From assembly GCA_013215295.1 (NCBI GenBank), contig JABSOZ010000022.1, positions 16,306-80,305 on the forward strand: a stretch of 64,000 nucleotides of DNA. Reading direction: 5' to 3'. The stretch comes from Colwellia sp. (GTDB lineage Bacteria > Pseudomonadota > Gammaproteobacteria > Enterobacterales > Alteromonadaceae). The notes below the pieces were generated by a model. The model did not search any database and was not told the origin of the DNA. It saw only the letters and a list, made by a program, of their open reading frames with translations. Positions 18,026-26,945 of the stretch are shown here, in pieces; position 1 is the first letter of the stretch, and every line of letters begins with the position of its first letter. A program made the translations under genes and the position numbers.

Positions 18026-18185
18026 ATACCAATTTGATTAAATAAGTGAGCTAGATTCGATGAGGATAAACATTCAAGAACAAGGCGTTTGATTGAGTAA
18101 TAGCTGGCTATTGGGATTGAAAACAACGCGGTTATTGGATATTTAGACCACTCGAAGATGACCAATTATTTATTCAACTTGGTAT
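18026..18185 (+). mobile_element. 160-bp MITE-like element, copy B
   Basis: ATACCAAT ... TTGGTAT ends enclose 160 bp that match the inverted element at 6996-7155 end to end. It sits just after the stop codon of the DUF4861-GH105 gene and before its terminator, so it is transcribed with that gene. Confidence 0.8.
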
Positions 18186-18206
18186 TAGGCAAGTTCAACA
18201 GTATTA

Positions 18207-18239
18207 AAAGCAAGTCTATTACCGACTTGCTTTTTTTTG
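18207..18239 (+). terminator. Rho-independent terminator after the GH28-uxaC-GH105 unit
   Basis: An 11-bp stem (AAAAGCAAGTC / GACTTGCTTTT) with a short loop, followed by a run of T. Confidence 0.85.
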
Positions 18240-18335
18240 TTAAAAACTAAGTTTATGTCTTAATAACTTATGCCATTAGCACTTTGCTAACAAAAACTAA
18301 TCATTGTGTCACAACACCATTTGAAGGAATTCAAC

Positions 18336-19513
18336 ATGTCTAAAATTAGTCATCTAGTCGTATTATTAGTAATTGTATTTTCACCGCAACTTCATGCAAA
18401 TACTTCAGTTGGTACTGAGCTATCTAATGCCATTATTAAACGTTATAGCCCTACTATAGATAACATGACCCATCACGGTTGGGATCATTCAAATAGTGTA
18501 ATATTACACGCTATGGAAAAAATCTACCGCCAAAATAAAATCCAGCTTATTTAAGTTATATCCGAACATACGTGGATGATTATATTGAAAATGATGGCAG
18601 CATTAATGGCTTATTAACCACACTAGATGGCCTTCACCCGAGTATATTATGTTTATTTCTCTATCAAGAAACTGGCGAACGTAAATATAAACTCGCGGCA
18701 AAAAATATGCGCGATCATTTTCTTGGTAACGACAAAAAACCTTCCGCTTTTAATAAAACCCCAGACGGCGGCTATTGGCATAAAAATAATGATAAATATA
18801 AAAATGTCATGTCAGTTGATGGTTTATATATGATTCATCCTTTCTTGGTCAGATACGGGGTTATGTTTGATGACAAAGCCGTTATTGATATCGCCACCGA
18901 GCAAATATTATTAATTTCTGAGCGTTCTTTTAATATTAAATACAACTTACCCTATCACGCATGGAACTATGACAAATCAAAATCTTGGGCCAATGAAATT
19001 ACCGGCACCTCTTCACAATTTTGGTCTATAGCATCGGGCTGGTATGCCATGGCACTCGTTGATGTTTTAGAATTTTTACCCAAAGAACACCCCAAGTACC
19101 TCACTATTTTAACTTTATTCAAAAAATTAGCTGAGGGGTTAAAAGCAGTGCAAAACCCTGATGATGGCTTTTGGTACCATGTATTAGACAAATATGATGA
19201 TGCCTATAATTATCCCGAATCAAGTAGTACCGGCATGATAGTTTATGCGATAAAAAAAGGGGTTGAATTAAAGCTATTAGCTTCTTCTTACAATGCAGTT
19301 GCAAATACAGGCTGGATGGCTCTTAAAGGACACATCAAAAAAGCAAAAGATGGTGGGCCAAAAATAATTTCCGTTGCCCCTGGCATGGGTGCACAAGATA
19401 ACTATGAAAGCTACCTGGCAATCCGCCCAGTGTCCGTGCCTTCAAAGACTAAAAAACAGCATGCACACGGATATATAGGTGTTTTAATGGCTGCAGCTAT
19501 GATGGAAAAATAG
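18336..19513 (+). pseudogene. GH105 unsaturated galacturonyl hydrolase, frameshifted
   Basis: An exported GH105-like protein read in two frames. MSKISHLVVLLVIVFSP...ATMEKIYRQNK-type sequence (signal peptide, then HHGWDHSNSVILHAME) runs to about 18540. The frame then shifts by one base at AAAATAAAATCC and continues NPAYLSYIRTYVDDYIENDG to the end. The Asp of VMSVDGLYMIHPFL is kept, but the pocket motif usually WxRGxGW reads FWSIASGW, so activity may be lost or altered even without the frameshift. The start at 18336 has AAGGAATTCAAC before it. A single-base sequencing error at the A-rich site cannot be excluded. Confidence 0.8.
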
Positions 19514-19951
19514 ATGTGCATACACTAATTTCGCTATATTAAGCTCAGTTTCAGCGGCAGCGAAAGTTAGCAAGGCTATAGAACAACAAATATTTAATTA
19601 ACAGTAAAACCCTGTTAATTTATCGATTTCATTTATTCGAGCAGTATTCATATACAGAGAACTTAAAACTAATTTTGCTTAAATAAAACACAAAACCATT
19701 GCACAAATATATCAAGAGATTATAATAAAATTAAGGCTTAGCGCTGTATTTAGCGGCTAAACCAACTAAGGCACTGAATTAAAGTGTTTTTTTTAACCAT
19801 ACAGCTGCCACCGGTAGCATCACTGTCAGATATAATAAGGAATTTAGTTAGAAATTAGGGGACTGCCACCATAAAAAGTGCTGGATATAAGCCATACTAA
19901 AATTTGAATAACATTAATAGATAGTTACCTACAAATGAGTAAAATAAATCC
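19514..19951. other. Intergenic region with one operator, no gene
   Basis: Stop-rich on both strands. The only clear element is the operator at 19806-19819. Confidence 0.4.
19806..19819. promoter_or_regulatory. Operator upstream of the binding-protein-like gene
   Basis: TGCCACCGGTAGCA, one mismatch from perfect symmetry, 132 bp upstream of the start at 19952. The same variant is found before the TonB receptor gene. Confidence 0.68.
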
Positions 19952-20905
19952 ATGTATAGAGCTAATTTATTTAAAAAATGTGCAAAAATAATTGGTGGGA
20001 TAATTTTTATATGTGCCCTGAAAACTCATGCTTGTGAGCAGCTAAGTGAAAACGACATACCTGTACTGCTATTCCCGCCTAAGTTTGATTCCAAAAGCCC
20101 TGAACAAGATTATGTTTTTCAATTAATTCAGCTGATTTTAAAAAAATCAAACAAGAAATTTGGTCCGTGTGAAGTTCGTTTATTCGATCAAAAGTTACCT
20201 TTAAAGCGATTAGAGTTATATTTACAAAAAAATCACTTCCTGCACGCAGCAGCATTAACCGTTAGTAATGAAAGAGATGAACGTTTTTTAGCCATACCTA
20301 TTCCCATATCAAAAGGTTTAACGGGCTATCGTGTGCTGATGATACACAAAGAACAGAAAAATAAATTTTCCAAGGTTAATAATATAAAAGATCTCAGTAA
20401 CTATGTGGCTGGACAGGGTATTGGCTGGGCCGATGTCGGTATTCTTGAATATAACAATTTACCGGTATTAACATCAGGAAGCATTATAACGCTTATTGAT
20501 ATGTTAGCTCATGGTCGTTTTGATTATTTTCCACGTAGCGCTCTACAAAATACCACTGAAAAAAAAGCCTACCAAGATAAATCGATTAAAGCTGAACCGA
20601 CCCTTATACTGAGTTATCCCAGTATGACCGCACTCTATGTAAATTCAAATAATATAAGCTTGGCACAACGATTAGAATATGGTCTAAAACAAGCGTTAGA
20701 TGACGGTAGTTTTAACGATTTTTTTTATTCGCACCCATATTCCGTGCAAGCGCTATTAATTCTTAATTTAAAAAATAGAAAAATTCTTACAATTTGTAAT
20801 CCCTTACTACCATCATGGGTGCCACTTGAAAAAAGTGAATACTGGCTAGAGCCCTGGCCTGAAGAAATACTCAGTGCCAATTGTAAACCAGCAGATATAA
20901 GGTAA
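19952..20905 (+). CDS. Periplasmic binding-protein-like protein of unknown role
   Basis: A 317-residue protein with an N-terminal signal peptide (cleavage expected around THAC). The fold pattern looks like a type-2 periplasmic binding protein (SBP_bac_3-like): LPLKRLELYLQKN, IPISKGLTGYRVLMIH, IKDLSNYVAGQGIGWADVGILE, then SGSIITLIDMLAHGRFDYFPRS. No permease gene is adjacent, so a transport role is doubtful. Such orphan proteins may sense or sequester ligands for a partner protein. It stands alone behind a pectin-type operator (19806), linking it to the regulon. A better name cannot be justified. Confidence 0.65.
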   Translation: MYRANLFKKCAKIIGGIIFICALKTHACEQLSENDIPVLLFPPKFDSKSPEQDYVFQLIQLILKKSNKKFGPCEVRLFDQKLPLKRLELYLQKNHFLHAAALTVSNERDERFLAIPIPISKGLTGYRVLMIHKEQKNKFSKVNNIKDLSNYVAGQGIGWADVGILEYNNLPVLTSGSIITLIDMLAHGRFDYFPRSALQNTTEKKAYQDKSIKAEPTLILSYPSMTALYVNSNNISLAQRLEYGLKQALDDGSFNDFFYSHPYSVQALLILNLKNRKILTICNPLLPSWVPLEKSEYWLEPWPEEILSANCKPADIR

Positions 20906-21071
20906 AAAAGTTAACAAGCTGTTTATGTCAGCAATACATACTAGCGATGCCAAATATAAGGCTAGATAAATTTAAATATAATCATTAAATTAAAGCTAAG
21001 GTTAAGCGGTATTATTTAAGTCTACCGAGAGAAAAACTATTAGTAGGTGATAATGACCAATTTAATAATGA

Positions 21072-21293
21072 TTAATACCAAGAGAATTGAAGGTGATTCA
21101 TTACCTTAGAAAAGCTATATAAGAGCGATTCCGGTTGATTGTTATAAAAGTTTTGGTATTGTAATTCAGAGTCAACCAGCCATGAAAGACCAACCATAAA
21201 GCTGGTTCCATTTTTTACAATGCGTATGCCTATTAGGTCGTGTTTACCTTGCACAATACTCATCAATTGTTTATTAAGTTCAATAGTTATCAT
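21072..21293 (-). CDS. Small hypothetical protein (73 aa)
   Basis: An isolated frame beginning MITIELNKQLMSIVQGKHDLIGIRIVK and ending LQFSWY. The composition is protein-like, with alternating hydrophobic residues that suggest a small beta-rich fold, but no family is recognised and no strong ribosome binding site is seen. It lies between convergent genes. It could be a chance frame. Confidence 0.3.
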   Translation of the reverse strand: MITIELNKQLMSIVQGKHDLIGIRIVKNGTSFMVGLSWLVDSELQYQNFYNNQPESLLYSFSKVMNHLQFSWY

Positions 21294-21404
21294 AGTGTTG
21301 TATGTAAAACCTTAACGCGATAATTTAAATTTGTGATGGTTAGATTATCTTTTAAGAAGAGCCCAAGAGCATGAGAAAGCTACCTCTCTATCATTAAACT
21401 AAAA

Positions 21405-21453
21405 GAGAATAGTAATAACTAACACGGGATTTATATGTTAGTTATTACTCTCG
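21405..21453. terminator. Long hairpin between converging genes
   Basis: AGTAATAACTAACA (21411-21424) pairs exactly with TGTTAGTTATTACT (21436-21449) and the stem can be extended with GAGA/CTC. There is no clear T-run, so the function is uncertain. Confidence 0.4.
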
Positions 21454-21549
21454 CCATTAGCAGAACTATAGCCCTTAGACCCTTTTTAAAAAATAGTCAT
21501 TCGTCCTTTGCACATGCCCTATTACCAATGTGCCAACAAATATATAACT

Positions 21550-21711
21550 AGGAGGCTGTCCGAGAATAGGAACCGTAGCGAGGGAAAGCTGATTTGAGTC
21601 ATTTTTTGTGGTCTTTTGAGGCGAATAGCCCGCTATTTAACGATAAAGAGCGCATAAAATGGCAAAATTCAGATTTTCCGCAGTAGGTTGCTAGTTCTCG
21701 GACAGGCTCCT
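21550..21711. mobile_element. 162-bp MITE-like element with 25-bp imperfect terminal inverted repeats
   Basis: The left end AGGAGGCTGTCCGAGAA and the reverse complement of the right end (AGGAGCCTGTCCGAGAA) differ at one base in 17. Similarity continues into the next 8 bases (TAGGAACC / CTAGCAACC). No coding capacity is present. Its sequence is unrelated to the 160-bp elements at 6996 and 18026. It lies downstream of gnd. Confidence 0.75.
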
Positions 21712-21797
21712 CGGCATTAGTTTTACAATAAAACCAATGCCTAAACTGATATCAAATAGGTAGCAGCACCAAATAAGTGATTATGAGCGTAAGGCCA

Positions 21798-23249
21798 TTA
21801 AATACTATAAGTGGTTGACGCTGTATCGCCGCCACGCCCGGTCCAGTTGGTATGGAAGAACTCACCCCGATTTTTATCTTTACGCTCATAAGTATGAGCC
21901 CCAAAATAATCCCGTTGAGCTTGCAATAAATTAGCGGGTAAGTTTTCGGTACGATAACCATCAAAATAACTTAATGCAGAAGATAAACAAGGCGCAGATA
22001 TACCTTGCATTGCGGCTGTAGCAACCACTTTACGCCAGCCTGGCTGGGATTTTTGCATAACATCGATAAAATAATCATCAAGTAATAAGTTAGTTAAATC
22101 ATCATTATTATCGTAAGCTGTTTTAATGTTATCTAAAAATACAGAGCGGATAATACAACCACCACGCCACATTAAGGCGATAGCGCCAAAATTCAGTTGC
22201 CAATTATATTCTTTAGATGCTTCATGCATTAAGGCAAAACCTTGCGCGTAAGAGACAATTTTTGACGCTAACAATGCATCCTTAAGTGCCTTAATAAACT
22301 CCACTTTATCACCATCAAAAACACCTTGAGGACCAGAAATTTTCTTTGAGGCATTCACTCGTTCTTCTTTAATGGCTGATAAACAACGCGCAAACACTGC
22401 TTCGCCAATTAAGGTTAATGGCACCCCTAAATGTAAAGCCGTAACTCCGGTCCATTTACCGGTGCCCTTTTGGCCTGCGGTGTCTAAGATTTTATTAATT
22501 AACGGCTCGCCGTTTTCTTTGTATGCCAAGATATCAGCGGTGATCTCAGTAAGATAACTACTTAATTCTGTTTGATTCCAATCGGCAAAGACCGCTTGCA
22601 TCTCGTCAACACTTAATCCTAGTAAATCACGCATAATTAAATACGCTTCACAAATTAACTGCATATCGCCGTATTCAATGCCGTTATGAACCATTTTTAC
22701 AAAATGGCCGGCACCACCATTACCAACCCAATCACAACAAGCAACGTCACCGTCAACTTTAGCCGCTATCGCTTGGAATATAGGTTTGACTTGCGGCCAC
22801 GCATCTCTTGAGCCACCTGGCATAATAGCAGGACCTAATAATGCCCCTTCTTCCCCACCAGAGACGCCTGTTCCAATATAAAGTAACCCTTTACCTTCTA
22901 AGTATTGAGTTCGGCGCTCTGAGTCTTCAAATTGGCTATTGCCGCCATCAATAATAATATCGCCTTGTCCAAGTAAGGGAATAAGTTGCTCAATAAGTTG
23001 ATCAACCACTTCCCCCGCTTTCACCATTAACATAATTTTACGAGGTGATGATAATGAATGAACCAGCCCTGCTAATGAAGTTGCACCTTTAATGCTTTTA
23101 TCTCTTGCTCGACCGTTAATAAAGTTTTCCACTTTACTTTGTGACCGGTTATACGCGGTAACAGTAAAACCTTTGCTCGCCATATTAAGGATAAGATTTT
23201 CTCCCATCACCGCTAGGCCAATAACACCAATATCTGATTGTGAATTCAT
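21798..23249 (-). CDS. gnd: 6-phosphogluconate dehydrogenase, decarboxylating
   Basis: A 483-residue enzyme oxidising 6-phosphogluconate to ribulose-5-phosphate with CO2 and NAD(P)H. Features are the N-terminal nucleotide-binding IGLAVMGENLILNMASKG, GTGVSGGEEGALLGPAIMPGG, the catalytic Lys/His stretch GGAGHFVKMVHNGIEYGDMQ, KGTGKWTG, and the C-terminal NFFHTNWTG-like end. It follows fbp on the same strand after 144 bp. No operator is visible in that gap, so co-regulation with fba-fbp depends on read-through. In this locus it could draw fructose-6-phosphate-derived carbon into pentoses and NADPH. Confidence 0.95.
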   Translation of the reverse strand: MNSQSDIGVIGLAVMGENLILNMASKGFTVTAYNRSQSKVENFINGRARDKSIKGATSLAGLVHSLSSPRKIMLMVKAGEVVDQLIEQLIPLLGQGDIIIDGGNSQFEDSERRTQYLEGKGLLYIGTGVSGGEEGALLGPAIMPGGSRDAWPQVKPIFQAIAAKVDGDVACCDWVGNGGAGHFVKMVHNGIEYGDMQLICEAYLIMRDLLGLSVDEMQAVFADWNQTELSSYLTEITADILAYKENGEPLINKILDTAGQKGTGKWTGVTALHLGVPLTLIGEAVFARCLSAIKEERVNASKKISGPQGVFDGDKVEFIKALKDALLASKIVSYAQGFALMHEASKEYNWQLNFGAIALMWRGGCIIRSVFLDNIKTAYDNNDDLTNLLLDDYFIDVMQKSQPGWRKVVATAAMQGISAPCLSSALSYFDGYRTENLPANLLQAQRDYFGAHTYERKDKNRGEFFHTNWTGRGGDTASTTYSI

Positions 23250-23393
23250 AAAACGTCTCTTTTAAAATTTCTATAATTTATATAATGTCTTTTGACGCGT
23301 TGAAATAATGGTTAAACACCACCAAACAACGAGTCCAAAAATTAGGTTCATGCACTAAGTGTGCATAAAAGGGATGAAAATGCTTAGATCATG

Positions 23394-24368
23394 TTAAACA
23401 TCAACTAAATACGAGCAATACGCCGCCACTTCATTTTTTGCGCCAAGTACCACAGGTACACGCTGATGAATGTATTCAGGCTGAATATCTAAAATACGCA
23501 TTTTTCCTGAATAGGCTTTACCGCCAGCATTTTCTACTAACAAAGCCATCGGATTTGCCTCGTACAACAGGCGTAATTTTCCAGCTTGCATGCCCGTTCT
23601 TTTATCTTCTGGGTATAGAAAAATACCACCACGTGTTAAAACTCGATGCACATCACCAACCATGGCGGCATTCCAGCGCATATTGAAGACTTTTTCACGA
23701 TCCCCAGCCAGTCCTAACAATAATTGCTGAATATAAAGTTGGGTGGGTGAATACCAGCTATAAGTATTTGCCATATTAATAGCAAATTCTTGCGTATCTT
23801 GATCGATCTGTAATTCATCGGTTGTTAACAAATAACCACCATGAGTTTGATCTAAGGTATAACAACGTGTTGGTCCTCCCGTTGTCATCACCAACATAGT
23901 CGCAGCTCCATATAATATATAACCCGAACACAATTGATTTTTTCCCGGTTGACTAAATTGTAAGTCACTGTCGTCACTAACATCATTGCGGGCAGGATAA
24001 ATAGTAAATATAGTGCCAATTTGACCATTGATGTCGATATTAGATGAACCATCTAAAGGATCAAACGCGACAATGAAAGGTGCATTAGCATGACCCGCCA
24101 CAACATTATCTTCTTCTTCAGAGGCAATGGTACGAACTGAATCATCATCAAGTAACATATCTTTTAATAATTGGTTAGCAACAACATCAAGTTTTTTTTG
24201 CACTTCACCTTGAATATTTTCATCTAAGGTTGAGCCTAAAATACCGGCTAAAGCGCCCTGGCTAACACGAAAAGATATTTCTTTAGAAGCAGCTAAGATA
24301 GTACGAATTAACATAATAAGTTCTACTGAAACATTGTCTTGTTTTAAGGTCGGTATTAATCGTTTCAC
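23394..24368 (-). CDS. fbp: Fructose-1,6-bisphosphatase class 1
   Basis: A 324-residue class I FBPase (E. coli 332), the committed gluconeogenic step. The metal/substrate motif FDPLDGSSNIDINGQIGTIF, SEEED upstream of it, and DVHRVLTRGGIFLYPED and KLRLLYEANPMALLVENAGGKA near the C-terminus are all present. The start lies 4 bp after the stop of fba, so the two are translationally close and form one operon behind the operator at 25508. This fits a cell that must rebuild hexose phosphate from triose while growing on pectin. Confidence 0.95.
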   Translation of the reverse strand: MKRLIPTLKQDNVSVELIMLIRTILAASKEISFRVSQGALAGILGSTLDENIQGEVQKKLDVVANQLLKDMLLDDDSVRTIASEEEDNVVAGHANAPFIVAFDPLDGSSNIDINGQIGTIFTIYPARNDVSDDSDLQFSQPGKNQLCSGYILYGAATMLVMTTGGPTRCYTLDQTHGGYLLTTDELQIDQDTQEFAINMANTYSWYSPTQLYIQQLLLGLAGDREKVFNMRWNAAMVGDVHRVLTRGGIFLYPEDKRTGMQAGKLRLLYEANPMALLVENAGGKAYSGKMRILDIQPEYIHQRVPVVLGAKNEVAAYCSYLVDV

Positions 24369-24372
24369 TAAA

Positions 24373-25449
24373 CTACTCCCAACGATTTAAACAATTTAAA
24401 TCGGCAAAACTTTCCTGCAAACGTTGTTGCATAAATTCTTCCCCTTTTCGCATCCATACCCTTGGATCATAATACTTTTTATTGGGTTGGTCGGTACCTT
24501 CAGGATTACCAATTTGATGTTGTAAGTAAGCTTGTTTTTCTTGATAATAAGATAAGACACCTTGCCATGTTGCCCACTGAGCATCAGTATCTATATTCAT
24601 CTTTATGACACCATAAGAAATTGCCTGACGGATTTTTTCTGGCTCTGAGCCCGAGCCACCGTGAAAAACAAAATTCAGGCTATTTTCAGGTAAATCAAAC
24701 TTTTCAGAAACATGTTGTTGAGACTTTAACAGTATTTCAGGTGTTAACTTAACATTGCCTGGTCGATATACGCCGTGCACATTGCCAAATGAAGCGGCAA
24801 TAATAAAATTAGGACTTATAGCGCTTAACTTTTCATAGGCATAAGCGACATCTTCAGGTTGAGTATACAAAGCACTGGCATCTAAATGACTATTGTCAAT
24901 ACCATCTTCTTCTCCGCCAGTACAGCCGAGCTCTATTTCCAGCGTCATATCAATTTTTGCCATACGTTCGAGATAACGGCAACAAATCTCAATGTTGTCT
25001 GTTAACGGCTCTGCTGATAAATCGATCATATGAGAGCTAAACAAAGGTTTACCCGTTAAAGCAAAGTGTTTTTCGCCTTCGTCAAGTAAAGCGTCAATCC
25101 AAGATAATAAATTTTTTGAGGCATGATCGGTATGTAATATTACCGGTATACCGTAAGCACTAGCCACGGCATGCACATAACGGGCAGCACCAATACTGCC
25201 CACAATAGCAGCCTGGTCTCCACTTAGATTAGAGCCTTTACCGAGAAAAAATGTTGCTCCGCCATGAGAGAGCTGAATAATCACTGGCGAATTCACGATT
25301 TTGGCCGCTTCAAGCGTAGCATTAATAGAACTCGTACCAACAACATTGACGGCAGGATAGGCAAAACATCCTTTCTTAGCTGCATCAAACAAGGTATTAA
25401 CGGTATTTCCAGTAACAACTCCTGCAGGAACTAAACAATAATTTTTCAC
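24373..25449 (-). CDS. fba: Fructose-bisphosphate aldolase class II
   Basis: A 358-residue zinc-dependent aldolase. Zinc and substrate motifs include ILHTDHASKNLLSWIDALLDEGEKHF, ELGCTGGEEDG, GNVHGVYRPGNVKL and FVFHGGSGS. The length matches E. coli FbaA (359). It interconverts fructose-1,6-bisphosphate with glyceraldehyde-3-phosphate and dihydroxyacetone phosphate. Its ATG is 58 bp from a perfect pectin-type operator (25508-25521), and fbp follows immediately. A housekeeping copy probably exists elsewhere in the genome; that cannot be seen here. Confidence 0.95.
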   Translation of the reverse strand: MKNYCLVPAGVVTGNTVNTLFDAAKKGCFAYPAVNVVGTSSINATLEAAKIVNSPVIIQLSHGGATFFLGKGSNLSGDQAAIVGSIGAARYVHAVASAYGIPVILHTDHASKNLLSWIDALLDEGEKHFALTGKPLFSSHMIDLSAEPLTDNIEICCRYLERMAKIDMTLEIELGCTGGEEDGIDNSHLDASALYTQPEDVAYAYEKLSAISPNFIIAASFGNVHGVYRPGNVKLTPEILLKSQQHVSEKFDLPENSLNFVFHGGSGSEPEKIRQAISYGVIKMNIDTDAQWATWQGVLSYYQEKQAYLQHQIGNPEGTDQPNKKYYDPRVWMRKGEEFMQQRLQESFADLNCLNRWE

Positions 25450-25507
25450 AATATATTTCTCATTTTATTTTTTGATAAAGCAACTCACTTTCTGTTGAAA
25501 CCCATTA

Positions 25508-25521
25508 TGCCACCGGTGGCA
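25508..25521. promoter_or_regulatory. Operator of the fba-fbp unit
   Basis: TGCCACCGGTGGCA, perfect palindrome, 58 bp upstream of the fba start codon. Confidence 0.78.
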
Positions 25522-25861
25522 GATTATTCAAGTGATACCTTAGAGACAAAACGAAAAAATCACGTAAATAGCTTTAATTAAATCATAATAATAATATTTA
25601 TTATCATGGTTTTTAGCCATCTAAAACGTTTACATTAAGAAATAGAGTTGTTTTACCGCTATTTTATTAAAATAATAAATAAATCATATATTTTTAATCT
25701 TCTTTATTACTATTTGGAATATTAAGTGAAAAAAAACAATATTGCGTAAAATTACCTAGTTATAGCTTTATTTTATTGTTCAGTATTTTGAACAGTAAAA
25801 AGGCTGGCCACATTATAGACATTAGGTTTCTACACTGCGTGGCTGATTCGGATTAGATTTT
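25522..25861. other. Intergenic spacer between fba control region and cassette array
   Basis: Very AT-rich, with no gene seen. The array boundary (TGTACCAACG) begins at about 25860. Confidence 0.4.
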
Positions 25862-25958
25862 GTACCAACGCCTAAATAACAGGCTAAGTAATGGTTGGCT
25901 AAAATGTTGAACGCAGTGAAAACAGCCAACTGTAAATTGTCCGTTTGAATGCCTTATA
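25862..25958 (-). repeat. attC-like recombination site a
   Basis: On the minus strand the site runs from TATAAGGCATTCAAACGG to AGGCGTTGGTAC. It has an imperfect palindrome formed by CAGTTGGCTGTTT and AGCCAACCATTACT around a GC-rich loop with bulges. The architecture agrees with sites b and c. It lies 6 bp past the stop codon of the pilin gene, as expected for an integron cassette. Confidence 0.72.
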
Positions 25959-25964
25959 GTTTTA

Positions 25965-26489
25965 TTAGCAATCATCAGTCTCTAGGCCTACAACAGGTTT
26001 GTTACCATCACGGTAATTAATAAAATAAACCCCGCATTCATCATCAAAACTATACCCTCTAGGATAAACCTTTCCAATGACTACAGACCCACTTGTTGTG
26101 ATTCCGCTAGATATAGAAGTCTGATTACCTCGACCACACCATTCGTTATCACATACTGTTGAATTGCTGGTAGAAAAGGCGACTGAATCTAAACCAACAA
26201 TATAGCGCATACTATTATTCCAGGCACCTGTGGGGTAGCCGCTGTGTAACTCAATAGTAACTCCACCAACAACTATCGAATCTTCACCTTGTGTTTTTTG
26301 ATTGATCACAGCTTTCGCATAGATCATATCTGTACCACTGCTCAAAGCCCCTTTCATACCTTCAAGCGTTGAAATTCTTGCATCTGACGATAAATCTATA
26401 AATTTTGGCGCCGCGGTAGCAGCCAATATCCCTAATATAACAATAACTATTACTAATTCTATTAAAGTAAAACCTTGATTTTTATTCAT
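25965..26489 (-). CDS. Type IV (MSHA-like) prepilin in an integron-type cassette
   Basis: Starting at 26489 (AAAGAGG upstream) the protein has a short leader and a type III prepilin cleavage site, NKNQG/FTLIELVIVIVILGILAATAAPKFIDLSSDAR, followed by a globular domain with two cysteine pairs (CDNEWCG and CGVYF...DDC). It resembles MSHA major/minor pilins or type II secretion pseudopilins. No pilus assembly genes are nearby. The gene lies alone between two attC-like sites, so it is probably a mobile cassette gene, perhaps supplying a variant pilin. Confidence 0.82.
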   Translation of the reverse strand: MNKNQGFTLIELVIVIVILGILAATAAPKFIDLSSDARISTLEGMKGALSSGTDMIYAKAVINQKTQGEDSIVVGGVTIELHSGYPTGAWNNSMRYIVGLDSVAFSTSNSTVCDNEWCGRGNQTSISSGITTSGSVVIGKVYPRGYSFDDECGVYFINYRDGNKPVVGLETDDC

Positions 26490-26541
26490 CAATATAGCCT
26501 CTTTAAAATATACTATAGCCACAAGCTCAGGAGTAAGAAAC

Positions 26542-26598
26542 GTACCAACGCCCTGTTAACAGCCAACTGTAACTTGTCCCGCTTGACAGCTTGTTATA
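26542..26598 (-). repeat. attC-like recombination site b (short form)
   Basis: About 57 bp. On the minus strand TATAACAAGCTGTCAAG ... TTGGCTGTTAACAG then GGCGTTGGTAC. It keeps both core ends shared with sites a and c but lacks most of the central loop. The stop codon of the DUF1289 gene lies inside its first bases. Confidence 0.65.
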
Positions 26599-26806
26599 TG
26601 GTTGATTTCATTTGTAAATACTTTGTTTTTCGTTTTGTACAACGAACAACAATATCATTTTTTTCGTTTTCTGATTTATTTAGCCAACCGCCAATCTCTG
26701 CTATTAATCTATAACATCCCATACAAATATCGTTTTCAATTAATTGGCATTTACCTACGCAAGGGCTTACTACTTTGTTTCTATTTATACTCAAAATATT
26801 ACTCAT
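26594..26806 (-). CDS. DUF1289-family small cysteine protein (cassette gene)
   Basis: A 70-residue protein with the DUF1289 pattern SPCVGKCQLIENDICMGCYRLIAEIGGW, in which four cysteines suggest metal or iron-sulfur binding. The function of the family is unknown. The start codon is 18 bp from the boundary of attC-like site c and the stop falls in site b, so it exactly fills one cassette. Confidence 0.78.
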   Translation of the reverse strand: MSNILSINRNKVVSPCVGKCQLIENDICMGCYRLIAEIGGWLNKSENEKNDIVVRCTKRKTKYLQMKSTI

Positions 26807-26824
26807 ACTCTAATCTTTAAAAAT

Positions 26825-26923
26825 ACCAACGCCTTGCTAAGAGGCGAGTAATTGTTGGCTAAAATGTGGAGCGAAGCGGAACCGAGCCAACTGTTACGAG
26901 TCCTTTTAAGCAAGTTGTTATGC
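26825..26923 (-). repeat. attC-like recombination site c
   Basis: A 99-bp site. On the minus strand it starts GCATAACAACTTGCTTAAAAGG and ends CCTCTTAGCAAGGCGTTGGTA. The outer arms pair (CTTGCTTAAAAGG with CCTCTTAGCAAG) and the inner arms pair (CGTAACAGTTGGCT with AGCCAACAATTACTCG) with bulged bases, the classical folded attC arrangement. It is the best-preserved of the three. Confidence 0.8.
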
Positions 26924-26945
26924 TTGCTGGCACCTCCACTAAAAA

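Noticed and set aside
25862..26923. CRISPR array as an explanation for the repeated sequences
   Set aside because: The repeats are about 57-99 bp, folded and imperfect, and separate genes instead of short spacers; they fit attC-like sites.
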